Positions 20,131-31,933 of a DNA stretch of 64,000 nucleotides are shown one piece after another. The DNA is taken from assembly GCF_963678975.1 (NCBI RefSeq), contig NC_089285.1:8604694-8668693 (forward strand), written 5' to 3'. How positions within the stretch are numbered: the first letter of the stretch is position 1; the number at the start of each line of letters is the position of its first letter. Source of the stretch: Dysidea avara. Taxonomy: Eukaryota; Porifera; Demospongiae; Dictyoceratida; Dysideidae. A model generated the notes under the pieces. The model saw only the letters and a list, made by a program, of their open reading frames with translations. It was not told the DNA's origin and ran no database searches. The translations under genes were made by a program, and so were the position numbers.

Positions 20131-20565
20131 GAAATATAGATGCTAAAATACTGCAATTTGGAGACATTTCCACATAAAATGCATATTTCTTCCTGTAGAT
20201 ATTTTATGTGCTGCCTTTAGATATACATGGCAGAGTAGCATTTGCTAATGGAAAGGTTGGGTAGGTTCAAACAAACCAAGCACGTGATACACCCTCTCAC
20301 AATTGCCTGCATGATAGAACAATAATGTTGAAACTGGAAAATTTTGAAATTTGAATGATACGAGATTGAATCTGAGAGAATTTTCAATGAAAATTGTGTA
20401 CCTGAATTAAGTATACCGGTACCGGTAATAAATACATAAGTAGATGAACAAGCCTTTTAAACAGACCAATGTGCTTCATTGTATGTATAAGCGCAGGCAG
20501 ATTTGTATTATTACAATCATATTGATCAAGTAAAGCCTATTGATCAAGTAAGGCACACATTTTCC

Positions 20566-21010
20566 AGAGCAACTTACTGGAAAATGTGTGCCTTTGTGAT
20601 TTTTTAAGCTTATTATGACTTGGTTCAAATACTATCCTTTGTTGAAAAAAAAGCGCAAGGCCTTACTTACTTGATCATCACAAATACAACATAGACCAGG
20701 AGGCGGAGAAGTATTATTATGCAATACTCCTTCTGTTCAAGCCTTGGCAAAATAGAGAAACTTTGATTGGTAGCAGCAACAGTTTCTAAAGTTAGTTTGA
20801 AAATTGTGGAGAGTAGTTACTGGATGCTGTAAACTATCACAATCGACTACAGCAGATGCAGAAATGAAATGAAATTGTCAGGGAACAGATTGACAAGCGA
20901 TGAACTGAAATGGAACAGGAGGACGGCACTACAGATGTTCACGCACCTGATCCACTACTGTATGCATATACTGAAGCCCAGGATACGATGGTTGAGTTTG
21001 AGGAAGTACA
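20566..21010 (+). pseudogene. Second Helitron copy, Rep-linker fragment
   Basis: Matches 8415-8895 of the main Helitron: CTGGAAAATGTGTGCCTTTG, then the LLLFK-W and acidic linker region. It has several indels and stops, so it is older or less constrained than the copy at 4-16 kb. It ends where the repeat at about 21015 begins. Confidence 0.85.
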
Positions 21011-21014
21011 GTAC

Positions 21015-21640
21015 AGTACGTACGTATGACAAGTACACAAAAAAATTGGAATTTTCAACTAGAGTAGGAACCACAGCACATTGATAAAAAGTACTGAAAC
21101 AAGCTAGGGTAATGTGCAATATTAAATCACAGTAAAACAATAAGTGTTATATCCCTACTGTGAATGTTTAAAGTTATGTGCCTGCTGTGCAATTTTTTAC
21201 TGTGATTTAATATCGTGCACTACACCAGCTTGTTTCAGTACTTTTTAGCGATGTACTATGATCCCTACTCTAGTTGAAAATTCCAAATTTTTTGTGTACT
21301 TGTTTGTTAACTTTTTTGTAAATAATTATTATAACTAGTGAACCCACGCATACCGCATCTAAAATGGCATCACACACCACAGCTACATCAATCATCGTCT
21401 GAAAAGTGAAGCATCCATTACACCTCGTTGTCAGCTATATTCAACCCGTTACACAGCATTATGAATCTTAAAAGCAGCTCTGCAATGGAATAGCCACAAT
21501 GAAAAATACAGACAGTTTCCATTTCGAAGGGAAGCCATCACGTGCTACCACCAAATCGACACTTCGCTGTCGGCAAAGATGAAAGGGACACAATCGAGGA
21601 CACCGGTAAGTCCATGAAGATTCAGTGTATTTGTATTGGT
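21015..21640 (+). repeat. Interspersed repeat family R1, copy A
   Basis: Contains an inverted pair (about 21030-21175 against 21180-21310; both include CAACTAGAGTAGG / CCTACTCTAGTTG and AATATTAAATCACAGTAAAA-type sequence). It continues as a longer tail with CAACCCGTTACACAG, AGGGAAGCCATCACGTGCTA and GGTAAGTCCATGAAG. Copies in opposite orientation lie at 23163-24250 and 52619-53110. No coding capacity seen. Confidence 0.8.
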
Positions 21641-21644
21641 ACTG

Positions 21645-21825
21645 GGGACATTAGCTTTATAAGTTTACCAATGTACACAGTGTATGTGGGTTGCCGCTTG
21701 TTATTTGTATGGTAGTGTTGTGAACTGGTATGGGACATTAGCTTTACAAGTTGACCAATGTACACTGTGCATGTGGGTTGCCACTTGTTATTTGTATAGT
21801 AGTGTTGTGAGCTGGTATGGAAAAA
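21645..21825. repeat. Tandem duplication, two units of about 86 bp
   Basis: GGGACATTAGCTTTATAAGT...TAGTGTTGTGAACTGG is followed directly by GGGACATTAGCTTTACAAGT...TAGTGTTGTGAGCTGG, differing at a handful of sites. Confidence 0.85.
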
Positions 21826-23058
21826 CTGGTTATTAACTGGTATTGTCTTTTACCCACCCACTTGGTGAACTTCTGCTGACAAGTGATAACATCATAATCC
21901 ACTACTGACATTTCACCCAGCCCAGCTCTGCTCTCCAGAAAGCCCAGGAATGAGTTTGAGGCTCTGTTTTCTGAATTTCCAGTAGTACAACCTTGTACCA
22001 AGGAGCAGCGTGTCAAACACAATGTGACAAATCATATCACTACCACTGGACCACCTGTTTCAGCACGATTTTGCAGACTACCACCAGAACGTCTCAAACC
22101 AGCCAGACAAAAGAAGACCCCTTACCGGAGACCATGTGGAGATTACAGAGCTATCATGTGGTAGTGATAGCTCTGTACTAACTTTAAACAGATGTAGGAC
22201 CAGGTGTGCTATCATTTGATAGTATAGTATCTGAATTATACTACATTTTGATTGTGTTGTTTCCCACAATGCCTTGATATCCTCTAGGGGTCTTTGAGTT
22301 CTAGTGGAATGTTCAAAATACATCCAATGGGAGTATCCAAGGTGCTCTCAATGGTGGACAACATTGTGATGGCTTTCCCTGTCTATTTGGACTGTCCTAA
22401 AAAAATTAGCTAAATCATCATCTTGATTTGAGGACCCTGGCAGATCCTTTAAACATAAAGTGTATAGTGGCCTCAAACGGCGTTGGTGGAATCCTTGACT
22501 TCGGGAGTGACTTGAGACAAATTTATGACTCAAGTCACTCCTGAAGTCAAGTAATTGTATCAAGTGATGAGCAAAGAAGTGCTACTGGATTTGACTATAA
22601 CTATCACATTGCATCCTTCAGGGGAGGGACTACATTTCATTTCACTTACGTATGTGAAAGACAGCAGCCTTTAACGAAAGTCTACTTAGTTGTTGTACAC
22701 ACACGCACCCTTATGCCACCCACTGAGTTTGATAGCAGCAGTACCAATTCAGAAACCCAACAATCAAGTTGGGCACTTCAGGATGGCTCTCAATCTACTA
22801 ACAGCACCCAATTTGGTGGAGCTGTACAAAATCATTTCTGATGAGATGATAACTTGTGACAACAATGATTGTATCATTGAGTAGTTTCGTTAGAAGTGTC
22901 TGAAGTGTTTGAGATTTCATTCCCAAGGAGAAATGGTACTGTCCAGCTTGTAGGACATTGCCAAAAATTTTTAGCAAATCTAGACAAAAAGAAAATCAAA
23001 GATATAAAATAATCACATGTGTCTGCACATTCAATGAAATGATTCATCTAATAGTTAA
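21826..23058. other. Repeat-derived, no gene
   Basis: No supported coding region. A 24-bp-arm palindrome lies at about 22498-22549 (GACTTCGGGAGTGACTTGAG ... and its complement). Other short frames carry no recognisable motif. Confidence 0.45.
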
Positions 23059-23162
23059 TTGCTAAGTCACTAGAAAATAGTAGTACATGTACAACAAAGT
23101 GTGAAGTATGTATTACTTTATAGTGTTGTACATATACTACTATTTTCTAGTGACTTAGCAAC
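23059..23162. repeat. Perfect-type hairpin, about 37-bp arms
   Basis: TTGCTAAGTCACTAGAAAAT at 23059 is mirrored by ATTTTCTAGTGACTTAGCAA ending at 23161, around a spacer of about 30 bases. It may be a small MITE; no target duplication could be fixed. Confidence 0.7.
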
Positions 23163-24250
23163 AATGCATTCTTCATGGACTTACCATTGTCCTCCTTTGT
23201 GTCCCATTCATTTTTGCTGACAGCGAAAGGTGTCAATTTGGTGGTAGCACGTGATGGCTTCCCTACGTAATGGAAATCGTCCGTATTTTTCATAGTGGCT
23301 GTTTTGATATCAGAGGTGCTTTTCAAACAGTCGTACTACTGTGTAACGGATTGAACCATAGATTATCGAAGAGGGGATAGAAAAGCTATCACATGACTCA
23401 TTAAAATTTGTTTTAACAATCTTCCCTACGTGATTCTTTATCACTATCTAGTGGAACAAAATGGTTTATGGTACTCTATGGTAATACTCACTTGTGTATC
23501 TAGGTGTTCCATCTACTATCTGCTGCATGGTCAGGTTTTATTTTCCTGCACACTCCTCACCTACACCGGCCCACGAGCTTGTGGTATACCCTACCAACGA
23601 CAGGAATTAAATTAGATAATTCTTGACAGATGTAACCATTCACTGATGAATGCCATACACCCCGAAACATATTAAAACTTCGACAAAAGAGTCCTTTGGT
23701 CGTTATGACTGAAAGCGGCAAAATATGTTCAACTTCAAAACGATTCATGCTCTTTGAAGTGCGAATTTGTGGCACGGCTTACTCCACCATAACAATGATT
23801 AGGCAGTTCTACAAGTCGCCTTGTGCTACTGTACACCCCGAAGAAAGCAACTTTTCTCTACAAGTGTTATAAGAGAGTTTTAAAAAGGTGTAAATGGAAC
23901 TGTAGGTGAGGAGTGCACACGTAAAAATTAGTTTTCTATCCCCTCTATGGTTGAACATAGCCGACTGCGAAGTGTAATGGATACTTCACTTTTCAGACGA
24001 TAACTGATATAGCTGGGGCGCGTGGTGCCATTTCAGATGCGGTATGCATGGGTTCACCAGTCATAACCAAATTATTTACAAAAAAGTCAACAAACAAGTA
24101 CACGATTTTGCACAGTAGGGATATAACACTTCTTATTGTTTTACGGTGATTTAATATAATGGACTACACCAACTTGTTTCAGTACTTTTTATCGATGTGC
24201 TATGGTCCCTACTCTAGTTGAAAATTCCAAATTATTTTGTGTACTTGATG
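23163..24250 (-). repeat. Interspersed repeat family R1, copy B (with insertion)
   Basis: Reverse-orientation copy of the repeat at 21015-21640 (GCATTCTTCATGGACTTACC, TGGTGGTAGCACGTGATGGC, CACTTTTCAGACGATAACTG, GGTCCCTACTCTAGTTG). It is split by a separate element at 23357-23949. Confidence 0.8.
23357..23949. mobile_element. Nested TIR element inside repeat R1
   Basis: The right end is CTATCCCCTCTATG; the left end is CATAG, an 8-base interruption, then AGGGGATAG, giving a 14-bp TIR CATAGAGGGGATAG. Flanks TTGAAC occur at 23351-23356 and 23951-23956 and in uninterrupted copies only once, so they are a target duplication of about 6-8 bp. The size and TIR would fit a hAT-like non-autonomous element, but this is not certain. 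No transposase inside. Confidence 0.6.
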
Positions 24251-24367
24251 TAATTGTTATCAATCCAGCTTGAGGCCAATCCACTTTGCAAGGTGAATCA
24301 CTGCATATTCACTTTCTGATTAACGGCGCTCCATACCATGTGATCTTGGAATGTTGATTCGCGCAAC

Positions 24368-24873
24368 ATGTGTGTTATGGAGGCAGGTTGGAGCGTGGAT
24401 GCTACACGAGCCCTAATGGCTATCTGGAGAGAACAAAACGTACGAGAAAACCTTGATGGGGTTAGCAGGGACAAAACAATCTTCAAGAAAATAGCGGGAA
24501 CTACGAAAGAGAGGGGATACGACTTTGATTACAAGCAGTGCCACACGAAGGTGAAGAACCTAAAGGCTAAGTACAACAAAGTAAAAGACCCAGAGCTAAC
24601 TCAGTATAATGAAGTGTATTTCTCCTAGGTTAAGGATAATAATCGCAGGAAGGACAACAATAGGAAAACATTCCCACTCTTTGAGGAGCTAGATGCTATA
24701 CTAGCTGTACGGGCAACATCTAACTCCACTGTAATAATAGAAAACACCTCAGGAAGCAGTGTTAGAGATCAAGAAGGTATGCCCTGTATTAAAACCACAC
24801 CCAAGCATATCATATCTTCCGCGTGTACAGAACATTCTCCACTACCATCCTGGCTCTGCTTTGACGATAGTTG
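24368..24873 (+). CDS. Myb/SANT-like DNA-binding protein of a PIF/Harbinger element
   Basis: The frame starts near MCVMEAGWSVDATRALMAIW and forms a trihelix/Myb-like domain (W...L...IW...N...L, then YDFDYKQCHTKVKNLKAKYN). A 48-bp intron at 24581-24628 (AAA/GTAAAA ... TCCTAG/GTT) joins KYNK to VKDNNRRKDNNR. This removes an apparent in-frame TAG and gives FPLFEELDAILAV and a Thr/Ser-rich tail ending near CFDDS. Such proteins accompany PIF/Harbinger transposases and help bind the element ends. The transposase remnant lies immediately downstream on the opposite strand, the usual arrangement. Upstream exons are possible. Confidence 0.6.
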
Positions 24874-25312
24874 AAGTGCCGTTCAGCTGATGTTAAATGA
24901 CCGGTATCAGGGTAAGGCTTCATCGTCCAAGGCTTTAAAGGATAGGCAGGGTCACCTAGAATAAGCAGTGGTACATTTGCACCGTTAATGGTTCTTAATT
25001 GTCCAGTTGGGGAGAAGGGTACCAGAGGATGCTTTATTATATTAATGTTGAATTTGCAAGCACCCTTGCATCATGCACTTTTCCTGGCCAACAAATATTT
25101 ACATCTATGAATCAACCTTGCATCAGAATAGAATAGAAACCCTTGCCGTTGTAATAATCAGATGGGCACTCATTTGGCTTTTGTACGTTTTCATGCCACC
25201 ATTCATCTCCAAATGCTCCAGCTTTACCTGCCTCCCAGTACACATGTGAATGTAGCTTACACCACACACTACGATCCAGAGAACCTTTACTCCAGGAAGC
25301 TACTAAATACAT
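24795..25312 (-). pseudogene. PIF/Harbinger transposase fragment
   Basis: The minus strand reads CPSDYYNGKGFYSILMQG, then after a stop FIDVNICWPGKVHDARVL (the conserved WPGxxHD block), then after a frameshift INGANVPLLILGDPAYPLKP with the DDE-family GDPAYPL motif, and MKPYPDTG...HFNYRQSRA. It lacks the N-terminal catalytic part and the last Glu block. It is convergent with the Myb-like gene, as in PIF/Harbinger elements. Stops and frameshifts show it is dead. Confidence 0.75.
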
Positions 25313-25505
25313 CGGATGGCTGCAGGTTCGAGGCTACCTAGGTCCAGTCATGGATTTTTTCTCCTTTCTCCAACTTTTCAAACACACCTTAAGTAGTTAA
25401 AGTCTAAGTAGCTAAAGTCTTTGAGCAGGCTGTAGGACCAGGTGTCCTACAGACCTTCAGCACTTGTGCTGTAAAGCATTAATAAATAAATAAAATAAAA
25501 ATAAA
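25312..25505 (+). mobile_element. tRNA-derived SINE
   Basis: The head at about 25325-25345 (TGCAGGTTCGAGGCTACC) carries a polymerase III B box (GGTTCGAGGC) in a T-arm-like palindrome. A conserved body follows (CATGGATTTTTTCTCCTTTC, TGTAGGACCAGGTGTCCTAC) and then an AATAAATAAATAAAATAAAA tail. No A box is clear, so the 5' end is truncated or diverged. Partial copies: 19620-19757 (-) and 54825-54890 (+). Confidence 0.7.
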
Positions 25506-26014
25506 TAAAAACATCCTAATGTGTGTTGTATCTGAGGTAAATATACATTAATTCATATTTAATGCATAGCAATACGTACATGTATAATTTATTTTACAAA
25601 ATTAGGTTATGATACCAGTTATAGGTGTACAACATACAGTCTGTGAAGATTGAGCATGCCAATCTAAACAGCGTTTCACTTGCCTTCGAAGCATCTTTCT
25701 TCTCCGTTGACGACACTTTCGCTGAGCACGCAATCTTCGTTCCGCAGCTTTCAATCGTCATTGGCAATTAAGGGATTATTGTTTTCTCAGTTGAATCAGT
25801 GTCCAGACGAAGAGAACAGCAGTAGCAGTTTAAAAATGAACAGGAGCCATTATTAATACTATTGCATAAGAAAATGTGATCAAACGTGATGCAGCACTTT
25901 TAGGTGCAATTCATTTAAGGAATAGTGTAGTGTGAAAAGGATTAAAGTGGATTCAATCCACTTATGTTGAAGCCATATGCAATTATGTATTCAATGTGCA
26001 TTAGGTGTGAAAAG
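25506..26014. other. No gene assigned
   Basis: Contains a minus-strand Arg/Glu/Cys-rich stretch near 25670-25760 (GAAGCATCTTTCTTCTCCGT...) that could be the remains of another transposon gene. No motif supports a call. Confidence 0.35.
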
Positions 26015-26645
26015 GCCTTAACTACATGTAGATTATCACCATCAAAAGTCATCATTTCGGGTATCAGTTTTCCTTTGATCTACAGTTCCCTTGACTATTT
26101 CATTTGCAACTACTCCTGTTGTTAGTGCTGTTATAATAGAAATTCTTTGGCCTCGATGTAATACTCAATGACACACTGGACGTGAGCATAGCCTAGGCTT
26201 TGAAGGTGGTCTCTTCTATCACACCCAGTCTCATCTATCCACACAAACTTATCAGAACTAAGCATCAAATCTGCTGACATAAATGCAGCACGATATTCAA
26301 TGGATCGTTGGTAAGCGATTTGCTGTATACTTTTCCGAGTGAAGCCATGTCCTACATAATGTTGATGGTTACATGCAACACTTGGTTAACTTTTTGGCAC
26401 AACTCTCCTAAGTACAGGCAGGTATTATCCACTATTATTCCCATAATATACAGCTCCTGTTGACAATCAAAAAGTCATATGTTGGTATTTTTGGATTAAC
26501 AGATCCTGTGGCTTCAAAAACTTGCATATTTTGTAGACAGTTCCTAGTTAAATATTCAAATTTTCTGCTACTTCAAATCTTTGCCAAGTTTTTCTCCATC
26601 AAAGATTACTAGAATAAGCAGCTTTGTGACCTGGTTCAAGTTGAT
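26015..26645 (-). pseudogene. Tc1/mariner (IS630/DDE_3-type) transposase remnant
   Basis: The minus strand shows SSDKFVWIDETGCDRRDHLQ, the DETG block that holds a catalytic Asp in DDE_3/Tc1 transposases, then SLGYAHVQ. After a frameshift comes RGQRISIITALTTGVV, matching the expected RGxRxSxIxAL segment. The N-terminal part before 26400 is very degraded. It lies next to TTTGCAAAATCTGGTCAC at 26665-26683, which resembles the GTGACC-type ends of the MITEs in this window. Confidence 0.7.
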
Positions 26646-26699
26646 GTTGCCATGATTTACTTTTGCAAAATCTGGTCACAAATAAATGGGAATGACTAT

Positions 26700-28180
26700 T
26701 ACCAGGACTGGACTGGATTCTGGACTGGACTGTGGTACATCTGTATGCATGCGCATGCATATGTATTGTTTATTGTCACAATTTACTCACTGACTATTGT
26801 ATGTGTAGCTGCTGGTTGTTTTATTAATGATGGTGCCAGTTTTGTTTTGCACACTACAAGCAAGAGCTGCTACCATAGTTATAGTATTAGCTAGATGATG
26901 ACAGCTTCTAGTATCTGACATTTGCTGACTAACTGAATGACTGCTTGCTATATAGTACTTTATTTAATTCTTTATTAGTACTTTATAACCACATACATGC
27001 ATGAGTTTGTACAGAGCACAACGACACACATAATGGGATACTATAGGTCTTGTGCCTATATCTTAAAAAGGAGTAATTATAAGATTACACAATAGATACA
27101 ATGTATATTATTACATATATCAGTGTGTAGTTTACAGAGAAATATATATCAACACAGAGTGCAGGGACAGAGGTAATGCAGTCAAAAAGGTCAAAGTTAT
27201 GTGTAAAGTGATTCTAGGAGTATGATTTAAATCCGTTATAGTGTTAACAGATAGATAGGTTTTGAGTAATGGAAGTGCTTTACATAAGCAGCAGATCCTG
27301 ATAAAGTGGAAGTGTCATTGCTTGTCAGTGGTGGAAGGGTTGCAATGTAGTTCAAAGCTACCTAATCTGGAAGGTGGTGAAATTTTTTAAAGGAGAGGAG
27401 CTTAAACAGACCAATTCACTTCATTGTATGCATAGGTGCAGGCAGATTTGGAAAAATTCCATAACAGAACCAACTACATGCTTCCAGTGAATGTTCTATT
27501 AGAGTAGTTAGCTGACTGCTCTATTAGAGTATCTCGATCTTGTAAACCTCCAATGCTGAGGTCCTTGTTGCATAAACTTTAGCATAAATCCACTGATAAT
27601 ACCTTGGAAAGATATTTATAAGGTGGTTTTATGAGTATTTGTATTATTAGTGATCATATAATTATGCTAAGACAAAATTTCATTATAATACTCAGCATAT
27701 CGATCAACTAAAGCCTAAATATGAAGGGGGGGGGCTTTAGCCCCCAATGCCTCCCCCTGGATCCCCCTGACTGGGCTACAAATAATTGTAACATGGCTAG
27801 TACCTCCTTTTGGCCACACAGTCTGGCCACTAATTAGTTCAAAGACATCAACAAACAAAACCAAACACCAGACCAACACAGGAAGTCACAATACAAGACT
27901 AATACATTAAGGATTGACAAAGAGGTAAATCGCTTTGGAACGAATGAACACACAGCACTGCTGAATGGGAAGCAGTACAACTGCTGGGCTGAGTCAGTAT
28001 CTGTATACCACATGCTTGTTGGCCAATAACTTGAGCTAACTAAGGCTATGATAGCGCTACACCACTCAATGACAATTTGTAATATTATGGTGGAAAACAA
28101 TTGGCATGTTAATTACTTGAAGTTCTGTATAGTTCTCATGATCAACAATATACATCTTTTGATCCCAGATGCAAGTACAT
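26700..28180. other. No gene seen; repeat fragments
   Basis: Repeat pieces related to 20420-20540 occur at 27395-27440 and 27660-27720, and a poly-G/C block at 27722-27775. The reverse strand of 26950-27380 ends in AATAAAGAATTAAATAAAGT, resembling a retroelement 3' end, but no coding sequence confirms this. Confidence 0.35.
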
Positions 28181-28185
28181 TAGTG

Positions 28186-28225
28186 TGACCCGCTGAGCGA
28201 AAACCCGACTAGTTTGTATTTTTCT
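28186..28225. repeat. GTGACC-type MITE end
   Basis: GTGACCCGCTGAGCGAAAAC followed by CCGACTAGTTTG matches the ends of the element at 3153-3796. The partner end was not found with confidence, so this may be a solo or truncated end. Confidence 0.5.
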
Positions 28226-28749
28226 TAACTTCCTTTTTATAACTTCTTCGTAGGGCTACACCGATACCACATTTTAGTAATATAGTAACACTGATAATGT
28301 CTTTAATGTATGGGATTTATATATGCAGAGTACTGTAGATACAAGTGAGCAGAAATGCAGTACACTGATAGGGTTTCCAACATAAAAATTCAAACTTGTT
28401 ATTATAAAACAACAACACGCCGTGATTGTATATGAAAAGTACAAATTCACAAAAATCCAGAACCAAAACTGAAGCCACATTACGTAGCACCTAAAAACTT
28501 AATTTAACTAATGTGATGAAATATGGTCACGGCCATGTGGGATTAATGTGTTTATTAGCGCTGTTTCGAGAAAGTTTAATACAAAAGGTTAGTGATATGT
28601 GTCTAAATTGTATGATTATTGCCAAGATTATAACTGTGCTGTTAAAACTGGACTGCTAGTCATGGGTATGGCATTGTATGTCATTGTAAGTTCCATTTAA
28701 AGCACACTAAAACTTAGCGAACCATTCACCAGTCCAGCTTACCATTTCT

Positions 28750-29954
28750 TTACGAGTCTGGCATGAGAGATAATGAGCAATATTTTATGTAATTGAAATA
28801 TTTGTGGACTTCTTTTTTGTTAATGCGGTTAAACGTTCCTTCATACCATATACATTCTACATCCTCCTCAAATCTGTGATTGATTTGAATGCCTTTTAGA
28901 AGTGAAGGCTTTTTATAAATAGTAAACAATTGTTGGTGAGCTGGTGCCTGATCCTTTCTTCTGACATGCACTGGTTTTGTATGAATGATGGTTGCCAACT
29001 CCTTTAATATTAATAGTTCAGATATTACTTTTGGTTTACCTTTTACTGACATGCTTAAATTTATTCCTTTCTGATTAAAGACCAGTGTACATAACAGCTT
29101 TTGCGTTTTTACCATTTCTTTAATTTCACTGTCCTGAACAGATTAAGTGAAGTGATATTAGCCACCAAGGCATCCAACTCGGCAACAGAAGTTATCAAGT
29201 GGTGAGATTTGAATGGCCTCAATTTCTCTCCTTTTCTTTCAATTTAACCTTTATTAATTCAATAGCTCTACTTCTTCGTTCCAACTTTCTTTCAAAGACT
29301 AAGGAAGTTTCTTTTCTGGTCTCCTGAGTACTGAGTTCACACTAGGGTCTGGATTGTGGTACTGCCCACCTGGTAGATATTCTTTCATATACAGTTGTAG
29401 TTTGGAGTGCATTGCTGTACTAATAGCGCTGACTAAAGGAAACAACAAAGATTCATCAGTTTCATGGTTGCAGTTATGCATGCACAAATTCACGGCAAAT
29501 TCGATTCCAGACGATTAAGAGCCTTAATTAACTTTTGTTCCTTTAAAAACTCAGTCAAGGCTTTACAAAGAAAAAATAATCGTCCAGCATTACAAGATGT
29601 GACATAATAGCAACTGCCAATATGGCGTTCCAAGTGCAGACAAGTAGTACTCTTTTTTATCTCTGCTTGATTCCCTTGTTTTGTGCTCTAAAAAAACACG
29701 AATGCAGAAGTCCCACAACAATATTCTGGTGTACCCAAGTAGCCAAAGAGCTTTGTCAGCTCATGTACAAACATGTCAACATTATGATTTAAAGTGATAT
29801 TGAGTGCACTTTCAGATTCTTCATCTTCAGATTCGGTACTTTCAGATGCACTACAAACACTAGACAATATGTCTTCTTGGTTTACATCACATAAGTACTC
29901 AGCAAGGGAAATTGTACTAATAAAATTGCTACTAGTCATCCTGTTACTGTTCAA
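28750..29954 (-). pseudogene. Degraded transposon-type gene of unknown family
   Basis: Minus-strand segments read in order: an acidic Ser/Glu region (SASESTESEDEESESALN), a block with YLPGGQYHNPDPSVNSVLRR, a Lys/Arg-rich helix and, after a frameshift, a C-terminal block (KELATIIHTKPVHVRRKDQA, IYKKPSLLKGIQINHRF) ending at a stop at 28750. The YLPGGxY block recurs in uncharacterised multi-copy proteins of sponges and cnidarians as I remember them; I cannot name the family. Frameshifts and stops at about 29120 and 29300 show decay. Confidence 0.4.
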
Positions 29955-29959
29955 GAAAA

Positions 29960-30550
29960 CATGGTATTTGTTGTTGATTTAAGCCATTTGGATAAGCCTG
30001 AAGATATACGTGCTGACGATCTTAGTTCTTGGATTTGCAATGGAAAGAGGTGTTCAAATAACTTTGATGGAAGCCAAAGCATTCAGAAAAGCTAGTTAAT
30101 AGGTCGATGGCCACTGATTCATCATCAGACAGTACAAAGGGCTTAACTATATGTGGTAATTCATTCAATGTAGATGGGTGTCAGTTGTCAGGTGATATTT
30201 TACAGAACATGTTTTGTAAGGCAGAAAGATTGTTACTTGCACCCAATTGCTTGCAAGATTTACAGCAAGTCGTATCAAACCCTAATTCACATAAGTGTTA
30301 TCAAACTCACATCTAGTGACTACAAACAGACAACAGAAAACTTTGAACCACAGCAACTTTTTACAGAACGAGAGCCTGCAGGTATTGAAGTTCTCATTCA
30401 TTTCTCCAGCACAAAACGTATATTCATACAAGTTCTGTTAACAGACGCTAAAACTAGGAGGACACTTCGACAAGTAAAACAAACTAACCTTTGTGCATTG
30501 ATAAATACTAAAGGTTCTTTCAATTTTTGTATTGTCAGGAAGCCTGATTG
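29960..30550 (+). pseudogene. Broken gene fragment, unrecognised
   Basis: From 29968 the plus strand reads VFVVDLSHLDKPEDIRADDL then SSWICNGKR, a block I associate with repeated invertebrate genes of unknown function. After stops it continues in other frames (GLTICGNSFNVDGCQLSGDI near 30140 and EPAGIEVLIHFSSTKRIFIQ near 30380). It is divergent from the pseudogene at 29954 with almost no spacer, so the two may have been one bidirectional unit. Confidence 0.35.
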
Positions 30551-30907
30551 ATATCACAATAGAATGTGGAAGGCTGTGATGGGTGGTAAACTTTGGTCTC
30601 AAATGATTTCTCGAATCAGTAAGTTTCTAATTAACTAGTGCAGAATTAATGATGAGCATAAAAAGACATATGAAAGAGGACGTGTTCTCTTAGGGCTATC
30701 TTTCTAGCATCTTCATCCTTAAAAGATTATTGTAACAAAACCTTGTCTGTCAATGGCAAGTCATTCTTCATATTCAGCATCTTGCTGGGCTGATATAAGC
30801 GAACTCTTGTAAGTCTACATCAACCTAATCAACTTGAATGCTATTATCAGTAACCTGGCAGTAATCGTTACATGAATCATCACTTGGGTTGTCCTCGAGA
30901 CGTCAAT

Positions 30908-31068
30908 TGGCACAAAATTCACCTGAATTGTTGTTATTAAAATTTTTACCATTAACCTACCATCACAGCCATTTCTTGGCCGCTACCTTGGATTTCACAT
31001 CTTTTTTCACCATAGCCTTTTTGAGGGCAGCACCCTTTTTTTACAGCTTGGCTGTTTTGGATTAGATT
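30908..31068. repeat. Third copy of the hairpin arm
   Basis: Matches 19258-19412 (TGGCACAAAATTCACCTGAA, CCATCACAGCCATTTCTTGG, CAGCTTGGCTGTTTTGGATT) with few differences. It stands alone, without the mirrored arm, directly followed by the minisatellite. Confidence 0.85.
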
Positions 31069-31079
31069 TCGCTTCTATT

Positions 31080-31325
31080 TACACAGAAAGGTTTCTTTGT
31101 AGCTGAACTCTCTACAAGGTAACTTCTTCAAGCTGATGTCTTTACAGAGTCACTAGTTTGTAGCTGAATTCTATACATGGTGGTTACTTTGTAACTGAAT
31201 TCTCTACAAGGTAACTACTTCTAGCTGATCTTTCTACAGGGTGATTTGTTTGTAGCTGAATTCTGTACAGATGATTTGTTTGCAGCTTAGTTCTTTACAG
31301 AATGATTTCTTTGTAGCTGAACTCT
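31080..31325. repeat. Minisatellite, opposite orientation
   Basis: Tandem TTTGTAGCTGAACTCTCTAC / AAGGTAACTTCTTCTAGCTG / ATCTTTCTACAGGGTGATTT units, the reverse complement of the array at 18350-18895. Confidence 0.85.
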
Positions 31326-31334
31326 GACATTATG

Positions 31335-31710
31335 TATATAGTTGATGTTTTGTCTGGTGACAACATAATATTGTGGAAAGGAAGACTTCCAGAGAGCCGG
31401 TATGATGGAAACCGGTTAATTTTTTTGATGTCCCGCAGCAGTGTATCCTGCAGTACTGCCATATGTAAAGCATTGTGTGTAACACTTCCAGGTCGCAGCC
31501 ATTTCTTAGTGTGCTCCTCTCCTGGAGACAGTATTGGATGCACATAAATTTCGAAACAACGCACAAGGGTTATTGGATATATGGTGTACAATAGATTTCC
31601 ATTTCTCCACGGGTAGTTGGGCATCGCCATTACATGCTTGCGACAGGTGGTTAGAAATAGACTGGATCCATGGGAAGAACTGACCACGATGCTGTCTTGC
31701 CCTTCTCACC
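31335..31710 (-). pseudogene. Transposase C-terminal-like fragment
   Basis: The minus strand reads FFPWIQSISNHLSQACNGDA and VEKWKSIVHHISN, then in a second frame SPGEEHTKKWLRPGSVTHNA, LQDTLLRDIKKINRF and, in a third, HTGSLEVFLSTILC. These blocks form a conserved C-terminal domain (FPWIxSISNHxWW...C.G, KDIKxxxRFxHTGxLEVFHS) of multi-copy animal genes that I link tentatively to Kolobok-like transposons. At least two frameshifts. Confidence 0.45.
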
Positions 31711-31933
31711 TAAGTTTTTTTGTGACACTTTTAGCCATCATATTAATGGTCAATATGTGGGCAATCTGTTTTCATCAAATTTAATATGCTACACCAGTGG
31801 CTAGTTCAGTAGCTATGGTAAAAGAAGGATTGCAATGGTGCCTTGATATGATGATGGTACAGTATAGCATGTCAATATCTCTACTATTGCTAAATATTGG
31901 ATCTGTCAACGCACCGATGGTCCGGGCAAAAAC

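Noticed and set aside
25312..25350. A tRNA gene at the GGTTCGAGGC motif
   Set aside because: There is no acceptor stem, D arm or A box, and the adjacent body recurs at other loci with an A-rich tail; it is a SINE.
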